A DNA stretch of 32,215 bases from a virus, in IMG/VR virus record IMGVR_UViG_3300031027_000035, positions 1 through 32,215 of that record. One strand, written 5' to 3'. The translations under genes and the position numbers were made by a program. This document shows positions 1-6,538 of the stretch, in pieces. Each line of letters starts with the position of its first letter. The stretch's first letter is position 1. The notes beneath the pieces are model-generated. The model saw nothing but the letters and a program-made list of their open reading frames with translations, had not been told where the DNA came from and did not search any database.

Positions 1-132
1 AAGCCGCGCCCGATCAAGGCGGTGGCCGTTGCCAAGGCGATAGAACCCGAACTCGACGAGACAGAGGAAGAGTACGCTCGGTTGCTTACACCGTCAGAGG
101 TAGAAAAGGAAGCGTATGCAGCTGTTTATTGA
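1..132 (+). CDS. 3' end of an unidentified gene
   Basis: An open frame runs in from the left edge in frame 1 and stops at TGA 130-132. The 43 visible residues are rich in Glu, Lys and Ala (for example PELDETEEEYARLL), which suggests a charged, helical C-terminus. It overlaps the next gene by 17 bases, matching the packing in the rest of the window. The start lies outside the window and no function can be given. Confidence 0.6.
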   Translation, partial: KPRPIKAVAVAKAIEPELDETEEEYARLLTPSEVEKEAYAAVY

Positions 133-586
133 TTGTGACGGTGTGTTAGCGGACTTCGATCAATACTTCATCGACCACTACGGACGACATCCGACACTGG
201 TGGAGGAAGAGCACGGCAGTAAACGACTGTGGCAAGATCTGCAGGACCATGAAGATTACTACTTCAAGCTGCCGCTCATGCCGGACGCCATGGAGCTGTA
301 CGATAGCGTCAAGCATCTGAATCCGATCATTCTGACTGGAAGACCAGCAAGCGGACTATGGGCCGTGGATCAAAAGATTCGTTGGACGGCCAAGCATTTT
401 CCAGGCGTACCGACCATCGTCTGTCTATCGCGTGACAAGTGCCATCACATGACCGCGCCTGGAGACATACTCGTGGATGATCGGGTGAAGTACGCACCAT
501 TTTGGACTGACGCTGGCGGAGTGTTCGTTCATCACAAGTCGGCGGAAGCGACGATTGTTACACTAGAGAGGCTGGGTTTGCTGTGA
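116..586 (+). CDS. HAD-superfamily 5'(3')-deoxyribonucleotidase-like phosphatase
   Basis: This 156-residue protein probably dephosphorylates (deoxy)nucleoside monophosphates in the cytoplasm. It starts with the HAD motif I (IDCDGVLADFD, nucleophile Asp6, acid/base Asp8). Motif II is the Thr in ILTGRP, motif III is the Lys in LSRDKC, and motif IV is the acidic pair in ILVDDR. Order and length fit the NT5C-like branch that phages often carry. An AAAGGA site lies 6 bases before the ATG. With dCTP deaminase, the thymidylate-synthase-like protein and the YfbR-like phosphatase further along, it fits a set of genes that reshape the nucleotide pool. The exact substrate is inferred from the family. 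Confidence 0.85.
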   Translation: MQLFIDCDGVLADFDQYFIDHYGRHPTLVEEEHGSKRLWQDLQDHEDYYFKLPLMPDAMELYDSVKHLNPIILTGRPASGLWAVDQKIRWTAKHFPGVPTIVCLSRDKCHHMTAPGDILVDDRVKYAPFWTDAGGVFVHHKSAEATIVTLERLGLL

Positions 587-672
587 AACATTTATGGCAC
601 GAGTTCATCGGCGTGCTTGGTATGATCTGGAGCGCTATTTTATTTCTATTCACAGGACTTGGTGATCAATGA
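583..672 (+). CDS. Small single-span membrane protein
   Basis: A 29-residue frame opens with GTG in a GTGA overlap with the nucleotidase stop and ends at TGA 670-672. Residues 8-25 (FIGVLGMIWSAILFLFTG) form one hydrophobic span, so it is probably an inner-membrane peptide. Its start and stop overlap both neighbours in the way usual here, which supports translation. Function unknown. Confidence 0.5.
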   Translation: MKHLWHEFIGVLGMIWSAILFLFTGLGDQ

Positions 673-842
673 AGATATGGATTCTGAACGTACTGGTTAG
701 TGACCAATACGGCACCATTGAGGACGTTGGTTACTTCTCTTCAAAGGAACTAACCGAAGCGGCGCAGGCTTCCATTCCAACGCAACTTAGTTTGGTGCGA
801 GAGAAAGAGCTGGACAGACCGCTGGAACCGAGGTGGTTGTGA
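669..842 (+). CDS. Hypothetical 57-residue protein
   Basis: The ATG overlaps the stop of the small membrane ORF (ATGA) and the frame ends at TGA 840-842, where it overlaps the next gene. The sequence begins MKIWILNVLV and has a mixed beta-like N-terminus followed by a charged helix (SSKELTEAAQ). I do not recognise a domain. Tight coupling on both sides suggests it is translated as part of the same early operon. Confidence 0.5.
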   Translation: MKIWILNVLVSDQYGTIEDVGYFSSKELTEAAQASIPTQLSLVREKELDRPLEPRWL

Positions 843-1177
843 CGCCCTACTGCATCCTGTTGGCGAAGCCAAACGACTCTGACGAGATCATTCGTAAATT
901 ATACCATGGGCTGGCGCGGTACTGCCATCCGGATGCGCGGCGTGGAATGCCAGAGGCGTCGCAGGAGAAGTTGAACTTCCAGTGGCACCGCATCACCGAA
1001 GCGTACTCAGCCATCAAGACTGACGCGCTGCGTGCACAGTGGGCGGCGTCGCAGTTTCTGCTGTCAGGGCAGTGTGGCAAGTGCGCAGGCTCGGGCGTGG
1101 TCGGTACACGTATGTTCAAGGGCAAGATAACGGAGTGCAAGGATTGCAAGGGAGAGGGACGCACGCGTGATGGCTGA
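839..1177 (+). CDS. J-domain protein with DnaJ-type zinc motifs
   Basis: This 112-residue protein carries the HPD signature of a J domain (YCHPDARRG, about residues 28-36) after a basic helix, then two DnaJ-type zinc-binding CxxCxGxG motifs (CGKCAGSG and CKDCKGEG) near the C-terminus. J domains stimulate Hsp70 (DnaK) ATPase, so it could redirect the host DnaK system, for example in phage replication or assembly; that role is inference. The GTG at 839 is preferred over one at 833 because it makes a GTGA overlap with the upstream stop and lies 6 bases after GAGG. It is a compact J domain plus half of the usual four-repeat zinc region. Confidence 0.75.
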   Translation: MTPYCILLAKPNDSDEIIRKLYHGLARYCHPDARRGMPEASQEKLNFQWHRITEAYSAIKTDALRAQWAASQFLLSGQCGKCAGSGVVGTRMFKGKITECKDCKGEGRTRDG

Positions 1178-1190
1178 AAACCGGTCACGC

Positions 1191-1196
1191 TATAAT
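1191..1196 (+). promoter_or_regulatory. TATAAT box, candidate promoter
   Basis: A perfect -10 hexamer sits 19 bases before the gene starting at 1215, in the only real gap after the J-domain gene. No good TTGACA lies 16-18 bases upstream. This is the first of seven intergenic or gene-end TATAAT boxes on this strand. Unlike several of the others it has no evident hairpin after it. Confidence 0.45.
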
Positions 1197-1214
1197 TGAA
1201 GCAAGGAGGTCGTT

Positions 1215-1670
1215 ATGGCCAAGAGAAAACAGAAACAGCAAGAAACAGTAGTTCAGCCAACCAACCACGACCGTGCCCCTTACTGGGAAGTATTCTTCAA
1301 GTGTCAGCGTAGTCCTGTTCTACGGAGCCAGCTGATTACTGCACTCATGGCAGGTAAACCGTTGGAAGTTGAACGGCTTCCACCAGCCGCGCTGCTGGAC
1401 GTCGTAATGCTGTCCATGGTTACGCGTGAGTATTATCAAGCTGAGATAATTGACGATTACGTGGCTCTTCTTCGCAAGACTGACACTATTTGGCGCGAGC
1501 CGATGTGGACGTGCAAAATTTTCGACCAATACCACTTGCACACGGCGGACTACGTGGTACGCGGTTCTACTGAGCTCGTCAGCTACGAGGACAGATATTT
1601 GCCAGGGTTAGTGCAGTGGTATTTGAACGCCGAAGCACCATCGTACTTCAAGGAGGAAATCACTAAGTGA
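1215..1670 (+). CDS. Hypothetical protein, 151 aa
   Basis: The start is clear: AAGGAGG lies 6 bases before the ATG. The N-terminus is basic and Gln/Lys-rich (MAKRKQKQQE). A predicted mostly helical globular region with several Trp and Tyr residues follows, ending in FKEEITK. No catalytic motif or known domain is visible. It sits between a candidate promoter and a 36-residue basic ORF that begins in its stop codon. Confidence 0.7.
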   Translation: MAKRKQKQQETVVQPTNHDRAPYWEVFFKCQRSPVLRSQLITALMAGKPLEVERLPPAALLDVVMLSMVTREYYQAEIIDDYVALLRKTDTIWREPMWTCKIFDQYHLHTADYVVRGSTELVSYEDRYLPGLVQWYLNAEAPSYFKEEITK

Positions 1671-1780
1671 TGAAGACGCTGCGTAAGGAATGGCGGATAG
1701 CGCGCTACTACGGGGCCAGCAGGAAACTTGCTTTAAAGATAGTGTTTAGAAATTGGCGCTACAAGCGCCTGGGCCTCTAA
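1670..1780 (+). CDS. Small basic protein, 36 aa
   Basis: The ATG overlaps the preceding TGA, and an AAGGAGG lies about 13 bases upstream. The product has about ten Arg/Lys residues in 36 (MKTLRKEWRIARYY...), so it could bind nucleic acid. It ends 45 bases before the next start. Nothing in it is diagnostic, and it may be a chance frame. Confidence 0.4.
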   Translation: MKTLRKEWRIARYYGASRKLALKIVFRNWRYKRLGL

Positions 1781-1824
1781 CGCAGCAACAACAATTCGTT
1801 TGGTTGAAAGAAGGAGCTTTACGA

Positions 1825-2079
1825 ATGTACGCATCGATCGATTTCGCCAATAAGACAGAACTCCGCGCAGCAATCAAGCAAGGTCAGACCGTAGTGGCAT
1901 ACTCACCCACGCTCGGTATGGCGGCTGTAACTGGTCGAACTAAGATTGAAGGGCCGTGGCCGATTGGCGCGGTCGCAGCAGACGCCACCACGCAACAACC
2001 GGTGGTACGCTATCGCGGTCTGAACAGGTGGAGCGCGTGGGTCGACGTACGCGATATGCGCGTGGTGGCGGTGCACTAA
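1825..2079 (+). CDS. Hypothetical protein, 84 aa
   Basis: I chose the ATG at 1825 because AAGGAG lies 8 bases before it. An earlier in-frame ATG at 1753 lacks a ribosome site and would overlap the previous ORF. The product is a small, probably beta-rich protein (QGQTVVAYSP, RYRGLNRWSAWVDVRD). No domain recognised. The region just downstream is non-coding and strongly folded. Confidence 0.6.
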   Translation: MYASIDFANKTELRAAIKQGQTVVAYSPTLGMAAVTGRTKIEGPWPIGAVAADATTQQPVVRYRGLNRWSAWVDVRDMRVVAVH

Positions 2080-2098
2080 GTTCGCAATGCGTGACCTC

Positions 2099-2298
2099 AG
2101 CTCGCTGGCAGACCGGGTGCGAAGTGTCTGCCGACTAAGGAGCTACGGACCAGGAAACTGGACGTACGCTTCTCTGGACCTACCGCAACAACCTACCGAG
2201 TGTCCGGAGGGTTCTCTCGGACAGAGCAGCGCGGGACGCGGGTGCCCTTTCCATCCGGGTGCGCTGCGAGTGGTGAGTGGTAGGTCCAGAGAAGCGTA
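2099..2298 (+). ncRNA. Possible structured RNA with a three-way junction
   Basis: This 235-base gap has no convincing gene but dense base pairing. A 20-bp perfect inverted repeat (2165-2184 with 2279-2298) closes two inner hairpins: 2201-2206 with 2218-2223 (TGTCCG/CGGACA, extended by GAG/CTC) and 2226-2232 with 2261-2267 (GCAGCGC/GCGCTGC). A separate upstream stem pairs 2107-2113 with 2126-2132 (GGCAGAC/GTCTGCC), flanked by AGCTC/GAGCT at 2099-2103 and 2140-2144. CCGGGTGCG occurs twice (2113-2121, 2255-2263). It matches no RNA class I know: there is no tRNA T-loop and no hammerhead core. It could instead be an mRNA leader or processing element for the gene at 2316. Confidence 0.5.
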
Positions 2299-2315
2299 AG
2301 ATCAAGGAGAAAGAG

Positions 2316-2783
2316 ATGAGCACAACAACGAATGGAGAAGTTTGCTTTGGAGTACTGCTAAATGACGAGGCGGAGGAATTTGAGCTGCCTTGGATGGCGG
2401 CAGACGTTGACTGTGACGAAGAGGAGTGGTGGCTGAAGGTGAACGGCTACAAGCCGCCGTTTGAGCTCTTCACAGAAGATGGCGACTACATCGGCGGTGT
2501 AGAGCCGCCGCGTGCGAAGGTGCGTGAGTACTACGCGCACAAAACCGCGTGGATGAAGCTGAACCCATTGCCGTTCGAATTGGTTAATTACCGCAGCGGT
2601 GATTGCCCCATGTACATACTGGCCGTGCCTGGAACGGTGCAGACGGCCAATCGTGGATATCCGAAGGAGTTGACGCTGGACACGCGCATCCGCCCACTGA
2701 GGCAGATAGTGCTGCGTGAATTTTGCAAGAAGTACAACCTACCCACTGAATTCAAGTGGTGGCTTACAAGCTACTGGGGCTGA
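2316..2783 (+). CDS. Hypothetical protein, 155 aa
   Basis: The ATG at 2316 follows AAGGAG by 7 bases and is preferred over upstream alternatives that would lie inside the RNA stem. The protein is acidic at the N-terminus (NDEAEEFELPW, DCDEEEWW) and more basic later, with many aromatic residues. No domain recognised. It follows the structured RNA directly, so that structure could affect its expression. Confidence 0.7.
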   Translation: MSTTTNGEVCFGVLLNDEAEEFELPWMAADVDCDEEEWWLKVNGYKPPFELFTEDGDYIGGVEPPRAKVREYYAHKTAWMKLNPLPFELVNYRSGDCPMYILAVPGTVQTANRGYPKELTLDTRIRPLRQIVLREFCKKYNLPTEFKWWLTSYWG

Positions 2784-2784
2784 C

Positions 2785-3231
2785 ATGCAGACCTTCCTTC
2801 CCTACAAGTCGTTCGTCAAATCGGCCGCGTGCCTGGATAATAAGCGGTTGGGCAAGCAGCGCGTGGAAGCCTACCAGCTGCTGAACGCGCTGCTAGGCTT
2901 GACGCACAAGCCAGGATCCGCCGTGCGCAAAGGATGGACCAACCATCCGGCAGCGTTGATGTGGAAAGGCCATGAAGGCGTTTTGTACCAATACGCTTGC
3001 ATTGTATGCGACGAGTGGAAGCGACGCGGATTCAAGAACGAGGCCATGGAGGCTAATCTTCTGCGGCTGTTCAACGTAGTCGCTGTGCGCTTGATAAAGA
3101 CATCGACGAGTCCAACGTGGCTAGGTAGTAGGAAGTTCCATGCGTCGCATCGCAGCAATCTACTGCGGAAGGATGCAGCGTGGTATGGGAAGTTCAACTG
3201 GAAGGAGCCGGCAGACCTGGAGTACGTCTGA
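2785..3231 (+). CDS. Pyrimidine-dimer-glycosylase-like (MSMEG_6728-type) protein
   Basis: This 148-residue protein has the pattern of a bacterial/phage family often annotated as pyrimidine dimer DNA glycosylase-related: MQTFLPYKSF at the start, LDNKRLGKQRVEAYQ, then GWTNHPAALMWKGHE and CDEWKRRG. The ATG is 1 base after the upstream stop. The family is thought to act on damaged DNA, but the biochemical role of this branch is not firmly established, so repair or modification of phage DNA is an inference. Length is close to the family norm. Confidence 0.7.
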   Translation: MQTFLPYKSFVKSAACLDNKRLGKQRVEAYQLLNALLGLTHKPGSAVRKGWTNHPAALMWKGHEGVLYQYACIVCDEWKRRGFKNEAMEANLLRLFNVVAVRLIKTSTSPTWLGSRKFHASHRSNLLRKDAAWYGKFNWKEPADLEYV

Positions 3232-3253
3232 CCGGTGCAGAAGGAGAAGTAGC

Positions 3254-3907
3254 ATGCCATTTGACGCAATGTACGACCAAGGAGTAGGTTTGAACCTGAC
3301 GTCTAAGCCGCCTCTAGTAATACACCACAGTCCATGTCTTGACGGCTTCACCGCTGCGTGGGCCATGTGGCTGCAGTACCCTGACGCCGAGTTCGTGCCG
3401 GGCGTGTACGGACAGGCTCCTCCGGATTGCACCGATCGTGACGTGTACCTGTTGGACTTCAGCTACAAGCTGGAAGTCATCGACGCCATGCAGCGTGTCG
3501 CCAAGAGCATCACCATCTTGGACCACCACAAGACGGCCGAGAAGGACCTGTCCAATCTCTGGTCGCTGAACGACTGCAAAGGGGGTCACGAACGTGACGT
3601 GCATCTTCGACATGACCAAGTCCGGCGCGCGGTTGGCATGGGAGTGGTTCCATCCGCACACCGAGGTTCCCATGCTGGTCAGGGCAGTGGAGGACCGCGA
3701 CCTGTGGCGCTTTTCTCTCGCGTACACCAAAGAACTAAACGCCGTATTGTTCAGCTACGACTACGACTTCAAAATATGGGGTTCCTTATCGCGACAAATG
3801 GAGTCTATTCCTGGTCTTGCCAGCATGCTGGAGGCCGGTCGAGCCATCCTTCGCAAGCAGGACAAGGACGTTCGCGAGCTTATCGGCATGACGAAGATGC
3901 GTCGTAG
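3254..3907 (+). CDS. DHH phosphoesterase, N-terminal half (frameshifted)
   Basis: AAGGAG at 3241-3246 and ATG 3254 open a DHH-family frame. It has the motif I region VIHHSPCLDGFTAAW, the Asp of YLLDFSY and the signature DHH in ILDHHKTAEKD. Family resemblance ends near 3580 at NDCK-G. From there the frame runs on to 3907 as an Arg/Ser-rich nonsense tail, while the rest of the protein continues in the next frame. Removing one G from the AAAGGGGG run at 3578-3585 would join the halves into about 308 residues, a normal length. DHH/DHHA1 proteins (NrnA/RecJ-like) degrade short oligonucleotides or cyclic dinucleotide products. Confidence 0.7.
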   Translation: MPFDAMYDQGVGLNLTSKPPLVIHHSPCLDGFTAAWAMWLQYPDAEFVPGVYGQAPPDCTDRDVYLLDFSYKLEVIDAMQRVAKSITILDHHKTAEKDLSNLWSLNDCKGGHERDVHLRHDQVRRAVGMGVVPSAHRGSHAGQGSGGPRPVALFSRVHQRTKRRIVQLRLRLQNMGFLIATNGVYSWSCQHAGGRSSHPSQAGQGRSRAYRHDEDAS

Positions 3908-4181
3908 CATCGGCGGAATCATGGTGCCGTGTGCCAACATGCCGTATACGCTGGCCTCGGATGCAGCGAACTTGATGGCGGAGGGTAAGCCATTCGCCGC
4001 CACGTACTACAGCGACAAGGACGGCTTTGCGGTGTTCAGCCTGCGCTCCAGGGAGGATGGCGCTGACGTCAGCGAGATAGCCAAGAAGTACGGCGGAGGA
4101 GGCCACAAGCATGCCGCTGGGTTCCGCATCGAGTTGGTGAATCACATGCTCGGGTTGTACGACTATGAGAGGACAAAATGA
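3594..4181 (+). CDS. DHH phosphoesterase, C-terminal half with DHHA1 domain
   Basis: This frame continues the DHH protein in the +1 register. It carries FDMTKSGARLAW and the Asp pair of AVEDRDLW, typical of the DHH domain, and ends in a DHHA1 domain with the substrate-binding GGGGHKHAAGFR. The GTG at 3594 has no ribosome site and lies inside the conserved domain. It is therefore more likely reached by frameshifting, or split by an error or mutation at the upstream G run, than started independently. It overlaps the next gene by ATGA. Confidence 0.75.
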   Translation: MTCIFDMTKSGARLAWEWFHPHTEVPMLVRAVEDRDLWRFSLAYTKELNAVLFSYDYDFKIWGSLSRQMESIPGLASMLEAGRAILRKQDKDVRELIGMTKMRRSIGGIMVPCANMPYTLASDAANLMAEGKPFAATYYSDKDGFAVFSLRSREDGADVSEIAKKYGGGGHKHAAGFRIELVNHMLGLYDYERTK

Positions 4182-4525
4182 CGGAGATCAAGATTCTAAG
4201 CGCGCTGTTCGTATTGTTGTTCGGCCTGAACGTGTGGTTGCGCAGCCATCCAGTCAAGAAGCGGAATACAAGCATGAAGCTGATACCACTTCTGTTAGTA
4301 GTAGTTGGCTTGACCGGTTGCTCTTTGCGTCCAAGTCTGGACGTTCACCTTTATTGCGGAAAACACGATACATGGCAGGTCTGTGTGCGGTGCCCGGCAG
4401 GATTCAAGCCAAAGGTGCAATGGAGACCGCTTAACGGCGAAGTTGGCGACAACGTAGTTACGGCATTCACCGATGCGCAGGCCGCGCGGTGTGTCGTCGA
4501 CTGGAAAAGCTTGGTGAAACGCTGA
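4178..4525 (+). CDS. Membrane/lipoprotein candidate with two possible starts
   Basis: The 115-residue frame begins in an ATGA overlap. Residues 6-21 form a hydrophobic span. A second in-frame Met (residue 33, base 4274) opens a textbook lipoprotein signal, MKLIPLLLVVVGLTGCS, with lipobox LTGC and Cys at position 16. Either the long form is a two-span membrane protein, or the short form is a secreted lipoprotein with Cys-containing motifs (YCGKH, CVRCPAG). Ribosome-site evidence for the inner start is weak. Function unknown; a spanin role is not supported by its position. Confidence 0.6.
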   Translation: MTEIKILSALFVLLFGLNVWLRSHPVKKRNTSMKLIPLLLVVVGLTGCSLRPSLDVHLYCGKHDTWQVCVRCPAGFKPKVQWRPLNGEVGDNVVTAFTDAQAARCVVDWKSLVKR

Positions 4526-4713
4526 TGGCGCACTTGTGGAGATGGTCGGTGCCGAAGGACGAATGGGAGCTGATCACGCAGGCTACGGACGAGAACAGGC
4601 AGACCGTGCTGCGCGGCTACAAGCGACGCGACCGCAAGGGCGTGCGGTTCAAGTGGACTGCCACGCAGGAAAAGCCGAAGAAGTTCAGGACGAGGGTGAA
4701 GAAGGAGGTTTGA
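4525..4713 (+). CDS. Small basic protein, 62 aa
   Basis: The ATG overlaps the stop of the upstream gene (TGATG). The product is strongly basic in its second half (KRRDRKGVRFKW, KPKKFRTRVKKE) with a Trp-rich start (MAHLWRWSVP). Nucleic acid binding is plausible but unproven. No known domain. Confidence 0.6.
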   Translation: MAHLWRWSVPKDEWELITQATDENRQTVLRGYKRRDRKGVRFKWTATQEKPKKFRTRVKKEV

Positions 4714-4714
4714 G

Positions 4715-4873
4715 ATGACAAGGGAGCATGGCACGGACTACGGTGCGCCGTTAACTGACTATGAGATAGAGGCATTGCGCTGTCTTATCGGCAGTCATAA
4801 GTACAAGGATGTCGGCAATGAGGATGGCAAGGGCCGGTGTGTAACCTGTGGGGAGGAAGAATCCGATGAGTAA
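4715..4873 (+). CDS. Small acidic protein with a CxxC pair, 52 aa
   Basis: A strong GAAGGAGG lies 6 bases before the ATG. The product starts MTREHGTDYGAPLTD, has one Cys in the middle (LRCLIGSHKY) and ends with RCVTCGEEES, a possible half zinc site. It overlaps the start region of the next gene. Function unknown. Confidence 0.6.
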   Translation: MTREHGTDYGAPLTDYEIEALRCLIGSHKYKDVGNEDGKGRCVTCGEEESDE

Positions 4874-4888
4874 ACTCTGGAGGCTGTG

Positions 4889-5158
4889 GTGAAGATTTTC
4901 AAGTATGCACTACAGATAGAGGATGAGCAAACGGTGGAGCTGCCATTATGCTCTACCATACTATTCACTGGCGCGAATAATGGCGAGCTTTGTATCTGGG
5001 TACAGGTCCTGAACCCAAACGCGGCTAAGAAGCCGCACAAGCTGTTTATTCATGGTACTGGGCGTGAAATTAACGGCATGCTACAAAAGAAGTATCTAGG
5101 TTCAGTCGTGATGGAACCCTTCGTTTGGCACGTATTTCTCGAGGTGCCGCGTGGCTAA
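4889..5158 (+). CDS. DUF7352-like protein, 89 aa
   Basis: The pattern KIFKYALQIEDEQTVELP, then LCIWVQVLNP, FIHGTGREI and a terminal PFVWHVFLEV matches the small phage/bacterial DUF7352 family, whose function is unknown. I chose GTG 4889 because GGAGG lies 5 bases before it; the adjacent GTG 4886 is too close. It overlaps the ligase start by 8 bases. Confidence 0.75.
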   Translation: MKIFKYALQIEDEQTVELPLCSTILFTGANNGELCIWVQVLNPNAAKKPHKLFIHGTGREINGMLQKKYLGSVVMEPFVWHVFLEVPRG

Positions 5159-6149
5159 CCTCTGGAAACCTATGCTCGCCGCCAAACCCGATCCCAAGGA
5201 ACTAGACGCCACCCTGGAGAAGCTCTTCACGCTCGGTCGCACGTGGCTGGCGTCGCCGAAGCTGGACGGCATACGCGTAACGGTGCAGAACGGCAGGCTG
5301 TACAGCCGATCGTTGAAGCTCATCCCCAATAAGGCCATGCAGCAGCTATGGGGGCGTGAGGAGCTCGACGGTCTTGATGGAGAAGTTATCGTTGGATCGC
5401 CCACGGCTGAGGACTGCTTCAATCGCTCCACCAGCGTGGTCATGAGCCGGGATAAACCAGCCGACGATGCTACGTTCAACATATTTGATTGCTACGACGA
5501 GATGGAGCCCTTCGAGATTCGACTGAGTAATGCGACATCGACGGCCGATCAACGACCATTCATGAATCTTGCTGGTAACCACTCTACTACTGAGCGCTTC
5601 ATACGTCGCGTGCCGCACACGGTTATCAAGACTCTGGAGCAGCTGGCCTCTTACGAAGGAAAGCAGACAGGCTTAGGCCACGAAGGAATCATGTTGCGCG
5701 ACCCAATCGGCGCGTACAAGCACGGCCGCTCCACGGTCAAGGAGGGCGGGCTGATCGCCGTCAAGCGGTTCGTGGACGCCGAGGCCGTGGTGATCGGCAC
5801 GTACGAGCAAATGGAGAACACGAATCAGCGGGTGGTTAACGAACTCGGCAAGATGAAGCGCTCCAGCCACAAGGCCGGTAAGGTCGGGAAGGGGACACTG
5901 GGAGGGTTCACGGTAAGACCGTTGGCGTGTGCTTGTGAAGCATGTCTTCGTGACAGGTCCGAGGCGTGTCTGCGACAGTTCAGCATCGGCACCGGTCAGG
6001 GTCTTACGGACGCGGTGCGCCTGGAGCTCTGGAAGAAGCGTAATACGCTACCGGGTAAGATCATCAAGTTCCGCTACCAGCTTATAGGCACCAAGGACGC
6101 ACCTAGACAGCCGATATTTCTGGGCTGGCGGGACCCGCGCGACCTGTAG
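5151..6149 (+). CDS. ATP-dependent DNA ligase
   Basis: This 332-residue enzyme seals nicks in DNA using ATP. Motif I is SPKLDGIR (AMP-accepting Lys37), motif III LDGEVIV, motif IIIa FNIFDCYD, motif IV HEGIMLRDP and motif V IAVKRF. The OB domain shows FSIGTGQGLTD and ends with PIFLGWRD. A Cys-rich insertion (CACEACLRDRSEAC, near residue 263) sits where the OB domain starts and might bind zinc; most small phage ligases lack it. Translation starts at GTG 5151 in an overlap. It belongs with the polymerase and helicase downstream as a replication gene. Confidence 0.93.
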   Translation: MANLWKPMLAAKPDPKELDATLEKLFTLGRTWLASPKLDGIRVTVQNGRLYSRSLKLIPNKAMQQLWGREELDGLDGEVIVGSPTAEDCFNRSTSVVMSRDKPADDATFNIFDCYDEMEPFEIRLSNATSTADQRPFMNLAGNHSTTERFIRRVPHTVIKTLEQLASYEGKQTGLGHEGIMLRDPIGAYKHGRSTVKEGGLIAVKRFVDAEAVVIGTYEQMENTNQRVVNELGKMKRSSHKAGKVGKGTLGGFTVRPLACACEACLRDRSEACLRQFSIGTGQGLTDAVRLELWKKRNTLPGKIIKFRYQLIGTKDAPRQPIFLGWRDPRDL

Positions 6150-6160
6150 CCCATCCGGGT

Positions 6161-6166
6161 TATAAT
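6161..6166 (+). promoter_or_regulatory. TATAAT box, candidate promoter after the ligase gene
   Basis: A perfect -10 hexamer followed by TAAG begins 12 bases after the ligase stop, in a gap of about 100 bases before the next likely start. No convincing -35 box or hairpin is visible. It could start the transcript for the 6.2-15.9 kb replication genes. Confidence 0.45.
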
Positions 6167-6253
6167 TAAGCCAGCAACCAAACTTTACAGTAACTAGATA
6201 CCAAGACGTACGTGACCAAACTACACCGTAACTCAGAAGCCGAGGACTACAGA

Positions 6254-6538
6254 ATGATCATGCAGTGGAAACAGCAAGGCAATGATTACACAGCAAGCTG
6301 GCAGGGGATTCATTTCGTGCTATTTGAGCATCCTACAACGAAGCGTTGGAACTTGTTCGCCGACGGAAAGCAAGTTCGGCAGACTTGGTCCAAGGCTCGT
6401 TTGGCGATGGAGCAGATTGACGGCAAGCAGCAAGCGTTGGTGCTGAAGGCGTCGAGGGCGCAGGCACCTCGTCTGAGTCTGGAACTGCACACTACGTCGG
6501 CTCGTACGAGCGAGGTTGGTGAAGCGCGTGGCCACTAA
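6254..6538 (+). CDS. Hypothetical protein, 94 aa
   Basis: I place the start at ATG 6254, with GAGG about 8 bases upstream. An in-frame GTG at 6212 without a ribosome site is the alternative. The N-terminal half looks like a small beta fold with aromatic residues (WQGIHFVLFEHPTTKRWNLF, then a basic helix KARLAMEQI). The tail is low-complexity. No function recognised. Confidence 0.6.
   Translation: MIMQWKQQGNDYTASWQGIHFVLFEHPTTKRWNLFADGKQVRQTWSKARLAMEQIDGKQQALVLKASRAQAPRLSLELHTTSARTSEVGEARGH

Noticed and set aside
2087-2299. 70-aa + strand frame across the structured gap
   Set aside because: No ribosome site, odd composition, and it runs through perfect inverted repeats that explain the sequence better.
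3140-3253. Longer N-terminus for the DHH phosphoesterase
   Set aside because: It would overlap the preceding gene by 92 bases, is Arg-rich nonsense, and a strong ribosome site marks ATG 3254.
4866-4891. 8-residue frame MSKLWRLW overlapping the stop of the 52-aa gene
   Set aside because: Too short to support as a gene; at most a translational coupling leader for 4889.
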